Numbered from the stretch's first letter, positions 7,798 to 16,506 are shown. The stretch: DNA of 52,252 bases from CAZAFL01 sp964484465 (GCA_964484465.1 CAZAFL010000024.1:1-52252), one strand, 5' to 3'. Translations and numbers: made by a program. The notes: a model not told the origin generated them from the sequence alone.

Positions 7798-9387
7798 ATG
7801 GCTTCACTGAAGGGTGGTAAAAGCTCCGCCATCGGATTATTTGTCGATGGACTCGAGGTCAAGCTCGCTAAACTTTCTCTCAAAGGGGGTAAGGTCATCC
7901 TCGATGAACTCCACACCGGTACATTAGCGTCAAAGCTGGAGGAACGCCAGGTCGCTGAAGTAACGACAGATACGCTGACCGATACCGGCGAAGCGTTTGC
8001 ACTTCCCGCAGGAGAAACTACAGCAGAAGTCTCAGGCGATAACAATACCGTATTGCTCGGAATGTTGTCGAAATATCCTGTTTCAAAATATGTCCTGAGT
8101 TACGCAATTGCCGAGCCAAGCATTTATTACCACGTGTTTGAAAGTGATTTCGGCCTTAAGGACAAGAAGTTGAAACTTCGCATTTTGGACGAGTTGCGGA
8201 ATGTCAGGGCTGTCCAGCCTTCCGTCGACGCAATCGATACATTTACATCCGCAGAAAAAAACCTTGTTTGCGTAGTGCGCGAAGATGGCGTGACGATGCT
8301 TCGGGCATTGGAAGAAATCAAGCCGTTCATGGGAAACAAGCTTCCCAGAATTCCACTTATCGAAAGCGCGGACATTGCATTAATGAACCTCGCGCGCGCG
8401 AATTATGGGTTTAGTCCGGATGAGATCACCGCGCTCATTTATGTCGGGGTCGAGTTCACACGCCTGATTTTTATGAAAGGGTCTGAATTTTTCCATTTCG
8501 CACCGGTGCTCGGTGAAGGATACGATTCATCCAACATCCAGAATACAGTTTATAGCCGGCTACTTCTTGAACAGGATAACATGGGAATTCCCCGTATCGA
8601 CAAGATTTTGCTCGCCGGGGAGAGCAAGCGTATAAAATTCGAAGAGTTCGTCCGGGAACAGCTCCCCGATGTCGAAGTGCAGTATCTCCGTACCCCCTAC
8701 ATCGATACGAGCATGCTATCATCAGAGTTACAGGAACAAATCCCTGAGTATGCAGTTGCAATCGCCACAGCATGGAAGGTGCTGGATGATGACCACCCGG
8801 CATTCTATTCTGTCAATCTTCTTCCGGAAACGGTCCGCGAAGGACAGAAAATCTTCAAGCTTGCATGGCATGGCTATTTATTGTTTGCTTTGGTTTTTGT
8901 TGCAACACTCTTTTTTACATCGCGATACAGCTCGCTTGAGGCGGATTTGAGCAAAAAGCAGGCGACGTTTGACCAGCTGTCGGAGAAGGTGGCAGAGAAT
9001 GAAAGATTGCAGGCGGCAATCAGCAATCTTACCGACCAGATCGGAAGGTACAATACTGCCCTTGCAGTGTATGATTCCCTTGTACCGGGAGTGGGTCGGT
9101 GGAATAAATCTCTCGCACAACTGGCAAAGGGAGTCGAAGACGTCGGCGCAATTTGGATTACCGAAGTTCGCGCAACACCCGACGGCTCCATGCAGATTCA
9201 GGGATATGCCCTCTATCGCGCGCGTGTTCCCCGTATCTCAGCGTTGTTCGAAAATTCTACCCTGACAAAAGTGGAGGTCAAGGAAATCCGGGATAAAACT
9301 CCTCCGGTATACAATTTCATTATAAGCGTTCCTCCGCAGAAAGAAACGTTTGAGCAGCTTTCGAACCCGTCGGGCGGTGAACAATGA
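7798..9387 (+). CDS. pilM: Fused PilM-PilN (GspL-like) assembly protein
   Basis: A 529-residue protein that appears to join two normally separate pilus proteins. Residues 1 to about 330 resemble the actin-like cytoplasmic PilM fold, with an early beta-hairpin pattern (GLFVDGLEVKLAKLS, about 13-27). Residues 340-343 read NLLP, the motif by which the PilN cytoplasmic tail binds PilM. A single transmembrane helix follows (about 358-375), then a coiled coil (about 380-420) and a small periplasmic alpha/beta domain as in PilN. GspL of type II secretion has the same overall plan. The fusion would bridge the ATPase and the periplasmic PilO ring. It starts 32 bases after pilT, with AAAGGA upstream. 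Confidence 0.85.
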   Translation: MASLKGGKSSAIGLFVDGLEVKLAKLSLKGGKVILDELHTGTLASKLEERQVAEVTTDTLTDTGEAFALPAGETTAEVSGDNNTVLLGMLSKYPVSKYVLSYAIAEPSIYYHVFESDFGLKDKKLKLRILDELRNVRAVQPSVDAIDTFTSAEKNLVCVVREDGVTMLRALEEIKPFMGNKLPRIPLIESADIALMNLARANYGFSPDEITALIYVGVEFTRLIFMKGSEFFHFAPVLGEGYDSSNIQNTVYSRLLLEQDNMGIPRIDKILLAGESKRIKFEEFVREQLPDVEVQYLRTPYIDTSMLSSELQEQIPEYAVAIATAWKVLDDDHPAFYSVNLLPETVREGQKIFKLAWHGYLLFALVFVATLFFTSRYSSLEADLSKKQATFDQLSEKVAENERLQAAISNLTDQIGRYNTALAVYDSLVPGVGRWNKSLAQLAKGVEDVGAIWITEVRATPDGSMQIQGYALYRARVPRISALFENSTLTKVEVKEIRDKTPPVYNFIISVPPQKETFEQLSNPSGGEQ

Positions 9388-9418
9388 ACAGGTTGATGAA
9401 CTATAATCGGAGCATACA

Positions 9419-10303
9419 TTGTCATATACAATAAGAAATACTATTGTTCTCGGCATTGCGGTATTCATCATTACCGCAGTGGGAAGCTTTTTGACGATGG
9501 TTTCCATTCCGAAAAGAATCAAAGTCCTCGATGAGGAAATCAAGCAGATTGAGATAGACCTTCAGAATACGCCCGACCTCGCGAATGAATTTAACGCGAA
9601 GACAGCTGAACTTGAAAGTAAGAAAAAACGCTGGGAAACCCGTAATAAGGATGTCCCCCCAAAGGATGTTACGGGAGAAACGTACAGCTATCTTAACCGA
9701 ACCATCGACGTGAGCGGTGAGGTGAAATTAGACATGGTGTACGTTGGTCCGCGCGATTATGGCCGTTATGGCTTCAACGTGTATTCCCTGAAAGGTGAAG
9801 CGTCGTTCGACAATCTCTTTAAATTTATCTCCTATATCGAAAACGGAAGGCGCTTGTATAAAATATCGGGGATAAATCTGCGGGAATATGAATCGAAAAA
9901 TAAGGACACGCAGGAGACGAAAATTCTCGTGCTGTACGAGATGGAGCTCCAGGCATATTACTCTTCAATCGCTGAGCTGAATGCGGCGCCGGTTCAAAGG
10001 ACATTTGTCCCCGTAAACCTCACTGCAAATCCATTTCATCCGCTTATTATGAGAGAAATTCCTGCACCTCAGCCGGGGGAAATCGAGATTGAACGTTCCG
10101 ACTTGAAGGCCGTTATTCCCGGCAAGGCGTTTATCACAGATCAGGATTTGAAACCTCAGGTCCTTGAAGAGGGGAGTCCGGTCTATCTCGGTTATGTAAC
10201 AAAGATCCTTCCGGATCAGGGGAAGATTGAGTGCCTATTGAACAAGGGCGGAGTAGCAGAACGTTTTGAATTAAGTATTCGAGTTGGTCAACCGATTAAA
10301 TAG
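9419..10303 (+). CDS. pilO: PilO-like protein with PilP/GspC-like C-terminal domain
   Basis: A 294-residue bitopic protein. A membrane helix at about residues 8-30 is followed by a coiled coil (about 33-75), then a ferredoxin-like periplasmic domain as in PilO/GspM (about 85-185). After a Pro-rich linker, the last 75 residues have the beta-rich sense (PGKAFITDQDL, then GSPVYLGYVTKI, then GGVAERFELSI) of the PilP/GspC domain that contacts the secretin. One chain may therefore replace PilO and PilP. The chosen start is TTG at 9419 with CGGAG upstream; no better in-frame start precedes the membrane helix. It lies between the PilM-N fusion and the secretin, as expected. Confidence 0.75.
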   Translation: MSYTIRNTIVLGIAVFIITAVGSFLTMVSIPKRIKVLDEEIKQIEIDLQNTPDLANEFNAKTAELESKKKRWETRNKDVPPKDVTGETYSYLNRTIDVSGEVKLDMVYVGPRDYGRYGFNVYSLKGEASFDNLFKFISYIENGRRLYKISGINLREYESKNKDTQETKILVLYEMELQAYYSSIAELNAAPVQRTFVPVNLTANPFHPLIMREIPAPQPGEIEIERSDLKAVIPGKAFITDQDLKPQVLEEGSPVYLGYVTKILPDQGKIECLLNKGGVAERFELSIRVGQPIK

Positions 10304-10322
10304 CACAAATTACGGAGCATCC

Positions 10323-11570
10323 ATGAAACACCGATATACAGTAATTGTCCTTTTCTTGTTTGTACTCACGCAGGCAGTGTTCAGCCAGGGGCGTGATGCT
10401 CGATTGAAATCCAAGGGATATACAAATCCACAGGAAATTGTATCCCTCGACTCGACCACGCGGATGGACCAGGCGTTGCTGGTCATCGGCGAATTGAGTA
10501 AGCAATTTGCCGGTAAAATTATCATCGATGTGGAGAAGCGAAAAAACCCCATCGGCGTCTATATTGTCAACCAGCATTGGCGGGATGCCCTCGAAATGAT
10601 CCTGAACGCGAACGGGTTATGGTATGATGAAGAAGCCGATTACATCCGCATTATACCGGCAGGCGGTGCGGTCACCGGCGGGGCCGCCCCTCTGCCAGGT
10701 GAAAAAGTCGGTGAGCCTAAACCGACACTTGACAGCAAGGATATCAAGATTTCTGCAGTGTTCTTTAACGCGAATGCTTCAAAACTCCAGCAGTGGGGCA
10801 TTAGCTGGAATTTCTTCCGGTCGAAACCGAAAGAACCGTCAATCCAGCAGTATATCAATGCCGGACTAGGCGGTGGAGATACAACAGCTTCCATTCCCCC
10901 ATCACCTGCGGGGAAAGGAAAATCGTCGTTAGATAACGCGTTGACGGTTCTTCACTCACCGCCTGAATTTACGTTCGCAAATATCGACGCGCTGTCAAAA
11001 TTCTTTGCAAACAACCAATTAGGGGAGGTTGTAACGAGCCCTGAAGTGGTTGTTCGCAACGGGAAAAAAGGCAGAATCCAGGTAGGACAGGACATCTTTG
11101 TTACGACGCGTGATATTGCCGGAAATGCAATCAGCCAGGAGCTGTCGACAGGAACGATTATTGAAGTGACTCCAACGATCTATACGCAAAACGACACTGA
11201 TATTGTATATCTCGATTTAAACATTGAGCAGAGTGACGCGCAACCGGGTCCTGTCATTAATCGTACCTCCGTGAAAACATTTGCACTCCTCTACGATGGT
11301 GAGGAAACGGTTATCGGAGGATTATATACAACTACCGAAAATGAAACACGGGAAGGCATTCCCTTCTTAAAGGATCTGCCGCCATGGTTCTTCGGACTAC
11401 GGTACCTTTTCGGGTCGGAGAGTAAATTCAAGCAGAAAAACGAGCTGATCGTCTTGTTGAAAGCAGAACTGCTCCAGCCGGTCCGTTCAAGAATATCGTC
11501 AAAGGCAACTCAGCAGAGTATTCTTGACGCGAAGCGAAAAGAGTTCCAAAAAGATTACGAAAAGAAATAG
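10323..11570 (+). CDS. pilQ: Short outer-membrane secretin, PilQ/GspD family
   Basis: A 415-residue exported protein. A signal peptide (about residues 1-21, ending VFSQ) is followed by a secretin N0/STN-like domain (about 35-105). The C-terminal secretin domain (about 225-395) contains VVTSPEVVVRNGKKGRIQVG, a T-x-G-T-I-I-E-V-T-P stretch, then GGLYTTTENETREGIPFLKDLP, all classic secretin signatures. It is much shorter than GspD or PilQ (600-750 residues) because only one short N-domain and a linker precede the channel. ATG 10323, with CGGAG upstream and a proper signal peptide, is preferred over an upstream TTG. It presumably forms the outer-membrane exit ring. Confidence 0.9.
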   Translation: MKHRYTVIVLFLFVLTQAVFSQGRDARLKSKGYTNPQEIVSLDSTTRMDQALLVIGELSKQFAGKIIIDVEKRKNPIGVYIVNQHWRDALEMILNANGLWYDEEADYIRIIPAGGAVTGGAAPLPGEKVGEPKPTLDSKDIKISAVFFNANASKLQQWGISWNFFRSKPKEPSIQQYINAGLGGGDTTASIPPSPAGKGKSSLDNALTVLHSPPEFTFANIDALSKFFANNQLGEVVTSPEVVVRNGKKGRIQVGQDIFVTTRDIAGNAISQELSTGTIIEVTPTIYTQNDTDIVYLDLNIEQSDAQPGPVINRTSVKTFALLYDGEETVIGGLYTTTENETREGIPFLKDLPPWFFGLRYLFGSESKFKQKNELIVLLKAELLQPVRSRISSKATQQSILDAKRKEFQKDYEKK

Positions 11571-11627
11571 TTGGCAGATAGTTACCAAAAACCTAAGCAT
11601 GACGATTTTATTCTGAGGAACTATGCT

Positions 11628-13145
11628 ATGAAATCAAAACTTACGATAATACTCGCTGTGATATTGGTTCTCCTTAGTTTGAGCGGGTGCGTTGATAAAC
11701 CCACTGGTCCTACCGGTGCCGGCTCAACTATTGCAGAACTCACCGGCAGGGTTACCGATAGTAATTCAAATTTACCACTTGCGAACGTCACCGTTGATTT
11801 TCTCTCTCTCGATCCGACGGGCATAACGGCTTCGACAGTGACAAAAGTAGACGGAAAGTTCACGATAGACATCGACCTGGCAGGTACAGGAGTGACTTCC
11901 GTATTTGGCACATTGACATTCAAGAAAAATGGTTATCAGGATCAAAGTACATCAGCGACGGGAAACGTGGGCAAAATTACCACACTGCTTCCCAATCCTT
12001 TTACTCTCGACCGGGACACAATCACGATAGTCAACCCCGGCTCAACCGGCGGCAAAGCGCATTCATTGGCATTCATCGGAGCTACAACGAGAGAAATTTC
12101 GGTTGCAGGAGTAGGCGGAACAGAATCGGCGATAGTGACCTACGAAGCGCGTGATTCATTAGGATTTCCCATCACAATCGATAATCAGGACACCGTGACA
12201 TTTACCCTGATTGGGACTCCGGTAACAGGACCTCTTGCAGGAAGAGCGTATGTTTCTCCGCCGAGCGCTATTACGAATGCCGCAGGCAGAGTCGCGACGA
12301 CGGTCAATAGCGGAACAGTCTCCGGTGTTCTTCAGTTTGTTGCGTCACTGCGCCGCGACGATGGTGTGGTCATACAATCAACGCCTGTAATTATCACGGT
12401 CAACGCCGGCTTACCGGACCAGGTGCATTATAGTCTCGGTATAGAGCGATTCAACTTTGCCGCACTTCACTGGCTGGGAATATCGAGTGCAGTGACCGTT
12501 CTTGTTGGAGAGAAATACTTTAATCCTGTGAAATCGTGTACCGCGGTCTACTTCAACACGACCGGCGGAGTGGTCGATGCATCAGGCTTTACAAGTGCCG
12601 ATGGATTTGCGACCGTGAGTCTCTTTAGCGGCAACCCCGACCCGAGTGATCCAACACTCGCGCCGCCCTCCCTCTTTGGTACCGGCGCAGGATACGCACA
12701 TGTCCGGTCATATACAATCGGTGAAGGTGGTATTCAGGTTGCGGATAGCATTATTGTCCTCTTCTCCGGATATGCGAATATCAATGCGCAGACCTATGTC
12801 GTCCATATCGATAGTTCCGCTGTCGACCCGTGCGTCGATGTCCCGATTAATATTTCCGATGAAAACGGAAACCCGCTTTCTTCCGGTACGGTAGTGACCG
12901 TTGAGGCAATATTCTCTCCTCCCGAAGGGACAAACTGGAGCGTGAACGCGACCGGCTTGCCAACCGACCCGTTTGATGATTTCATAACTCGTGGACCTGG
13001 TCACACAGATTTCTTGTTGCATATCTGTGACGCGACGCCTGGACGGACACCGGCGCCCATGCCGTTCAGCATTAAGGTTGCAGTAAACGGACAGAACGGT
13101 CGAACCGCAATCTTCATTAACGGAGACGTCGGCCGTCGGCAGTAA
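11628..13145 (+). CDS. Large lipoprotein with Ig-like/carboxypeptidase-regulatory-like domains
   Basis: A 505-residue lipoprotein. The type II signal peptide ends in LSGC, making Cys21 the lipidated residue. A carboxypeptidase-regulatory-like beta-sandwich (about residues 35-120: TGRVTDSNSNLPLANVTVDF) is followed by an invasin/Big-1-like Ig domain (about 145-265) and a further beta-rich region to the C-terminus. ATG 11628, with GAGGAA upstream, is chosen because it gives a perfect lipoprotein signal. It is the last gene of the pilus unit and ends just before the terminator at 13170. It could be a surface adhesin carried by the machine, or an accessory (pilotin-like) factor, though it is far too large for a classical pilotin. 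Function is unknown. Confidence 0.8.
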   Translation: MKSKLTIILAVILVLLSLSGCVDKPTGPTGAGSTIAELTGRVTDSNSNLPLANVTVDFLSLDPTGITASTVTKVDGKFTIDIDLAGTGVTSVFGTLTFKKNGYQDQSTSATGNVGKITTLLPNPFTLDRDTITIVNPGSTGGKAHSLAFIGATTREISVAGVGGTESAIVTYEARDSLGFPITIDNQDTVTFTLIGTPVTGPLAGRAYVSPPSAITNAAGRVATTVNSGTVSGVLQFVASLRRDDGVVIQSTPVIITVNAGLPDQVHYSLGIERFNFAALHWLGISSAVTVLVGEKYFNPVKSCTAVYFNTTGGVVDASGFTSADGFATVSLFSGNPDPSDPTLAPPSLFGTGAGYAHVRSYTIGEGGIQVADSIIVLFSGYANINAQTYVVHIDSSAVDPCVDVPINISDENGNPLSSGTVVTVEAIFSPPEGTNWSVNATGLPTDPFDDFITRGPGHTDFLLHICDATPGRTPAPMPFSIKVAVNGQNGRTAIFINGDVGRRQ

Positions 13146-13169
13146 GATTGATGAACAGTTGAGATCGAT

Positions 13170-13200
13170 AAAAAAGCTACCGGCATTCGGTAGCTTTTTT
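13170..13200. terminator. Bidirectional intrinsic terminator
   Basis: GCTACCG (13176-13182), loop GCATT, CGGTAGC (13188-13194), with A6 before and T6 after the stem. It serves both converging units: the pilus lipoprotein gene from the left and hemL, whose stop codon overlaps the T-run, from the right. Confidence 0.92.
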
Positions 13201-14488
13201 ATTTTATCTTTTTCAGAGCAGCTTTTTGGAGACGAATAGTTTGCTCGATATCCTTCGTCGAATGTGCTGTTGAAATGAATGCCGCTTCAAATTGCGAAGG
13301 TGCGAGGTAGATGCCGGAGGTCAGCATTTCACGAAAGTATTGTGCAAACTTTTTTGTATCGCAGGAGAGGGCGGAGTCATAATCAACTACTTCCTGCCGG
13401 GTAAAAAAGAGCGTGAACATCGAGCCCAGGCGGTTCAGCCGGTAGTGAAGACCCAGGGTTCGTAGGTTCTCTCTTATGCCTTCTTCAAGCTGTTCCGACT
13501 GTTCTTCGAGCTTATCGTACATCGATCGGTTCTTTGAAAGACGCGAAAGCATTTCATACCCCGCAGCCATCGCAAGGGGATTGCCTGATAACGTTCCGGC
13601 CTGATACATCGGTCCGCTAGGAGCAACCATTTGCATAATTTCTCTCTTGCCGCCGTACGCCCCCACGGGTAGCCCGCCTCCGATAATTTTCCCCAGTGTT
13701 GTTAAATCCGGTTTGATGTTGTATCGCTCTTGTGCCCCGCCAGGCGCAACCCGAAAACCGGTCATGACCTCGTCAAATATAAGAACGATATTGTGTTTTG
13801 TGCAGAGTGTCCGTAATCCCTGAAGGAATCCCGGCTTCGGAGGGATGCATCCCATATTGCCGACTACCGGCTCCACAATAATTGCGGCGATATCGGATGG
13901 ATATTGCACAATGAGTTTTCTTACCGATTCAAGATTATTAAATTTCGCGTTGAGTGTTTCCTGAGCAATTGCATTTGGTACGCCAGGGCTCGTGGGGACG
14001 CCGAGTGTTGTTGCACCGGAGCCGGCTTTGATTAAAAAAGAATCCCCATGGCCGTGATAGCATCCTTCAAACTTGGTAATTTTATCCCGTTTGGTATATG
14101 CGCGCGCGAGTCGTATCGCGCTCATCGTTGCCTCAGTGCCCGAGTTGACCATACGTACCATTTCTATCGACGGCATGATCTTCGTGATAAGCTCTGCCAG
14201 CTTAACTTCAATCTCAGTCGGAGCCCCGAAGCTTGTTCCATGCTTTGCCGCCCGTTGAACCGCACGGACGATATGCCGATTTGTGTGTCCGAGGATCATC
14301 GGTCCCCACGAGCCGACATAATCGATATATTTGTTTCCATCGACATCCCAGATATAAGCACCATTTGATTTCTTGATGAATGGGGGGTCGAGCCCGACCG
14401 ATTTGAATGCGCGAACCGGAGAGTTTACGCCGCCAGGAATGATTTTTTTTGCTCGTTCAAATATTTTTTTAGACCGGGTTGTCTTCAT
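13199..14488 (-). CDS. hemL: Glutamate-1-semialdehyde 2,1-aminomutase
   Basis: A 429-residue PLP enzyme that converts glutamate-1-semialdehyde to 5-aminolevulinate, the second step of the C5 pathway. The N-terminal ERAKKIIPGGVNSPVRAF is highly typical. The PLP Lys is K267 in TTLGKIIGGGLPVGAYGG, and EGCYHGHGD and FDEVMTGFR are present. Length is normal for the family (about 430). ATG 14488 is chosen because the family starts there; an upstream in-frame extension to 14578 is unlike any HemL. It lies 61 bases after hemB and ends at the shared terminator. Confidence 0.96.
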   Translation of the reverse strand: MKTTRSKKIFERAKKIIPGGVNSPVRAFKSVGLDPPFIKKSNGAYIWDVDGNKYIDYVGSWGPMILGHTNRHIVRAVQRAAKHGTSFGAPTEIEVKLAELITKIMPSIEMVRMVNSGTEATMSAIRLARAYTKRDKITKFEGCYHGHGDSFLIKAGSGATTLGVPTSPGVPNAIAQETLNAKFNNLESVRKLIVQYPSDIAAIIVEPVVGNMGCIPPKPGFLQGLRTLCTKHNIVLIFDEVMTGFRVAPGGAQERYNIKPDLTTLGKIIGGGLPVGAYGGKREIMQMVAPSGPMYQAGTLSGNPLAMAAGYEMLSRLSKNRSMYDKLEEQSEQLEEGIRENLRTLGLHYRLNRLGSMFTLFFTRQEVVDYDSALSCDTKKFAQYFREMLTSGIYLAPSQFEAAFISTAHSTKDIEQTIRLQKAALKKIK

Positions 14489-14549
14489 GGGAATGAAAAG
14501 TTTCTTTCGGAAGAAAATAAACGAAATATCTAAGCAGGGAAAAGAAATG

Positions 14550-15563
14550 CTATAACAATTTTGCAGCTTCTTTTGCAAAGTATGTCAGAATAAGGTCGGC
14601 GCCGGCACGCTTGATTCCGGTAAGCATCTCCATCATCACGCGCTGTTCATCGATCCATCCCATTTTACCTGCAGCTTTCACCATAGAATATTCGCCGCTG
14701 ACATTATACGCGGCCGTCGGCATGTTGAAGGTATCTTTCACCCGCCGTATGATATCGAGGTACGGGAGCGCGGGCTTGACCATAACGATATCGGCTCCCT
14801 CTTCAATATCGGTTTGCACTTCTCGCAGGGCTTCATTGGAGTTTGCCGGGTCCATCTGGTGCGAGCGGCGGTCGCCGAATTTTGGCGTGCTTTCCGCCGC
14901 CTCACGGAATGGCCCGTAAAAGCCGGAGGCGTACTTGGCGGCGTACGACATGATTGGGAGCGAGTTGAAATTGTTTTCATCGAGAATATGTCGAATCGCT
15001 TTCACACGCCCGTCGAACATGTCGGATGGTGCAACCATATCCGCTCCGGCTTGGGCGTGGGTCAGCGCTTCTTTTGCAAGTAGTTCTATTGATTCGTCGT
15101 TCACGATCTCGTTTCCACGGACAATGCCGCAGTGTCCGTGGGATGTGTATTCGCACAAACAAACATCGGTGATGACAAACAATTCGGGAACATCTTTCTT
15201 GATTGCATGAATCGCTCGCTGAACGATGCCGAGGTCGTCGTATGCCTCACTGCCGACGTCGTCCTTATGTTCAGGAATCCCGAACAATATCACCGCAGGA
15301 ATGCCGAGGGATTTCACTTCGGCACATTCGCGCACAATTTCGTCCACGGACATTTGATATACTCCTGGCATGGAAGAGACTTCCCGCTTCACTTTTGTGC
15401 CCGGGCAGACGAAGAGGGGGTAGATGAAATCATTTTTTGATAACTCCGTTTCGCATACCATTGAACGGAGTGTTGCGGTCATTCGGGTTCTGCGAAGGCG
15501 CTTGAAAGGTTGTGTTTCTGTCTGACTATAAAAGACAATTCCTGGTTTTTCGGTATTTTGCAT
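14550..15563 (-). CDS. hemB: Delta-aminolevulinic acid dehydratase (porphobilinogen synthase)
   Basis: A 337-residue enzyme that joins two 5-aminolevulinates into porphobilinogen. Schiff-base lysines are K210 (SYAAKYASGFYGPFR) and K263 (VMVKPALPYLD). The cysteine cluster CLCEYTSHGHC (C135, C137, C145) marks the zinc-dependent class rather than the Mg/Asp class found in many phototrophs. ATG 15563, with AGAAGGAA upstream, is chosen; a 41-residue extension to 15686 has no family support. It is the first gene of a hemB-hemL unit. A candidate promoter lies at 15598-15626. Confidence 0.96.
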   Translation of the reverse strand: MQNTEKPGIVFYSQTETQPFKRLRRTRMTATLRSMVCETELSKNDFIYPLFVCPGTKVKREVSSMPGVYQMSVDEIVRECAEVKSLGIPAVILFGIPEHKDDVGSEAYDDLGIVQRAIHAIKKDVPELFVITDVCLCEYTSHGHCGIVRGNEIVNDESIELLAKEALTHAQAGADMVAPSDMFDGRVKAIRHILDENNFNSLPIMSYAAKYASGFYGPFREAAESTPKFGDRRSHQMDPANSNEALREVQTDIEEGADIVMVKPALPYLDIIRRVKDTFNMPTAAYNVSGEYSMVKAAGKMGWIDEQRVMMEMLTGIKRAGADLILTYFAKEAAKLL

Positions 15564-15597
15564 GCTTGAATTCCTTCTGTTAAATCGATGCCGTACA

Positions 15598-15626
15598 AAT
15601 TTAGTAAAATCTGAAATGAACTTCAA
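15598..15626 (-). promoter_or_regulatory. Candidate promoter for hemB-hemL
   Basis: On the minus strand, TTGAAG (15626-15621), a 17-base spacer and TAAATT (15603-15598) lie about 35 bases before the hemB start. Matches are moderate. Confidence 0.4.
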
Positions 15627-15723
15627 AAAATGGAAATGGTTATTCAACAAGAGGTTGTGTCTGCCGATGAAAGTAATTTCTGACATAAATACTTAGGTAG
15701 GAATAAAATATTTTGTCGTACTA

Positions 15724-15752
15724 TTGACTATTAGTCGGAAATATGTTATATA
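15724..15752 (+). promoter_or_regulatory. Promoter and overlapping palindrome of the toxin-antitoxin pair
   Basis: TTGACT (15724-15729), a 17-base spacer and TATATA (15747-15752) lie before the antitoxin gene. The -35 element overlaps GACTATTAGTC (15726-15736), a perfect odd palindrome and a candidate operator for autoregulation by the antitoxin. Confidence 0.6.
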
Positions 15753-15779
15753 TCCTACATCATATTAGAAGGAGTTTCA

Positions 15780-16010
15780 ATGGAAACAATCGCAAGGAAA
15801 AAGGGTCTCATTGTGATCCCGTCAAAAATTCGTCGTGAATTCGAAATCAAAGAGGGGACACGGATACAAATTGACATCGATGAAAAAGACCGCTCCATAG
15901 TTCTCAAGCCGATAACGAAAGAGTACATTAATAGCCTGCGCGGCAAATTCAAAGGTAAGGGGCTGATGAAAGAATTGATGGAAGAGAAAAAGCGAGAGAG
16001 GGAACTCTGA
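15780..16010 (+). CDS. AbrB/MazE-like antitoxin (SpoVT-AbrB fold)
   Basis: A 76-residue DNA-binding antitoxin. Residues 1-45 show the swapped-hairpin AbrB pattern: KKGLIVIPSKIRREFEIKEGTRIQIDIDE, then RSIVLKPI. The charged C-terminal tail (about 50-76, rich in Lys and Glu) would bind and neutralise the toxin. A strong AGGAG precedes the ATG by seven bases. It overlaps the toxin gene by one base (TGATG), the usual coupling for VapBC pairs. A palindrome in the promoter suggests autoregulation. It is on the strand opposite to the flanking haem genes. Confidence 0.88.
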   Translation: METIARKKGLIVIPSKIRREFEIKEGTRIQIDIDEKDRSIVLKPITKEYINSLRGKFKGKGLMKELMEEKKREREL

Positions 16011-16423
16011 TGGCAAAACCAAGAGCCTTGGTTCTGGATACATGGGCAGTCATCGCTTATTTTGAAGATGAACCGGCGGGTGAAAATGTTGCACAGCTTA
16101 TCGTAGAGGCAAATGAGGATGCTACGCCGTTGTGGATGAGTGTGGTTAATGCTGGCGAGGTCTGGTATGTTGTTGCCCGAAAGACATCGGTAGCAGATGC
16201 GGATGCGGCTATCAACGATCTTCGCAAGCTGGGAGTACAGTTTGACGATGCCGATTGGAAAGTTGCACGGCAGGCCGCGGTGTTCAAATCGAAACATAAG
16301 ATGTCATACGCTGATGCTTTTGTTGCCGCTTCAGCAGTACAGAAGAATGCGCACCTTGTAACTGGCGATCCAGAGTTCAAAGCGTTGGAGGTAGATGTGA
16401 AGATGCTGTGGTTGAAAAGATAG
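16010..16423 (+). CDS. vapC: PIN-domain ribonuclease toxin, VapC family
   Basis: A 137-residue PIN-domain protein. The acidic metal-binding residues of VapC toxins are visible: D10 (VLDTWAVIAYF), E50 (NAGEVWYVV), D102 (SYADAFVAA) and D120 (VTGDPEF). Such toxins cleave specific RNAs, often tRNA or rRNA, when the antitoxin is degraded. The start overlaps the antitoxin stop by one base. It converges on hemG, with 83 bases between them and no clear terminator. All catalytic residues are present, so it is probably active. Confidence 0.92.
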   Translation: MAKPRALVLDTWAVIAYFEDEPAGENVAQLIVEANEDATPLWMSVVNAGEVWYVVARKTSVADADAAINDLRKLGVQFDDADWKVARQAAVFKSKHKMSYADAFVAASAVQKNAHLVTGDPEFKALEVDVKMLWLKR

Positions 16424-16506
16424 GGAGGAAACAAAAATGCGGAAATTCATATAGAATACAACGGTGTAAACTCCATAACGAAGAAATATCTCTTTCATCA
16501 CCTCCC

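Noticed and set aside
10284..10322. TTG start for the secretin, overlapping the PilO gene
   Set aside because: ATG 10323 gives a proper signal peptide and has CGGAG upstream.
161..13145. Tad/Flp pilus or type IX secretion locus
   Set aside because: The ATPases, the PilC-type platform and PilM/N/O proteins belong to the type IV pilus / type II secretion branch; no CpaF, TadB/C or Por/Gld-type genes are present.
14489..14578. Longer N-terminus for hemL
   Set aside because: HemL proteins start at the ATG 14488; the extra 30 residues are unlike the family.
15564..15686. Longer N-terminus for hemB
   Set aside because: ATG 15563 has a good ribosome site and family-like start; the candidate promoter lies inside the extension.
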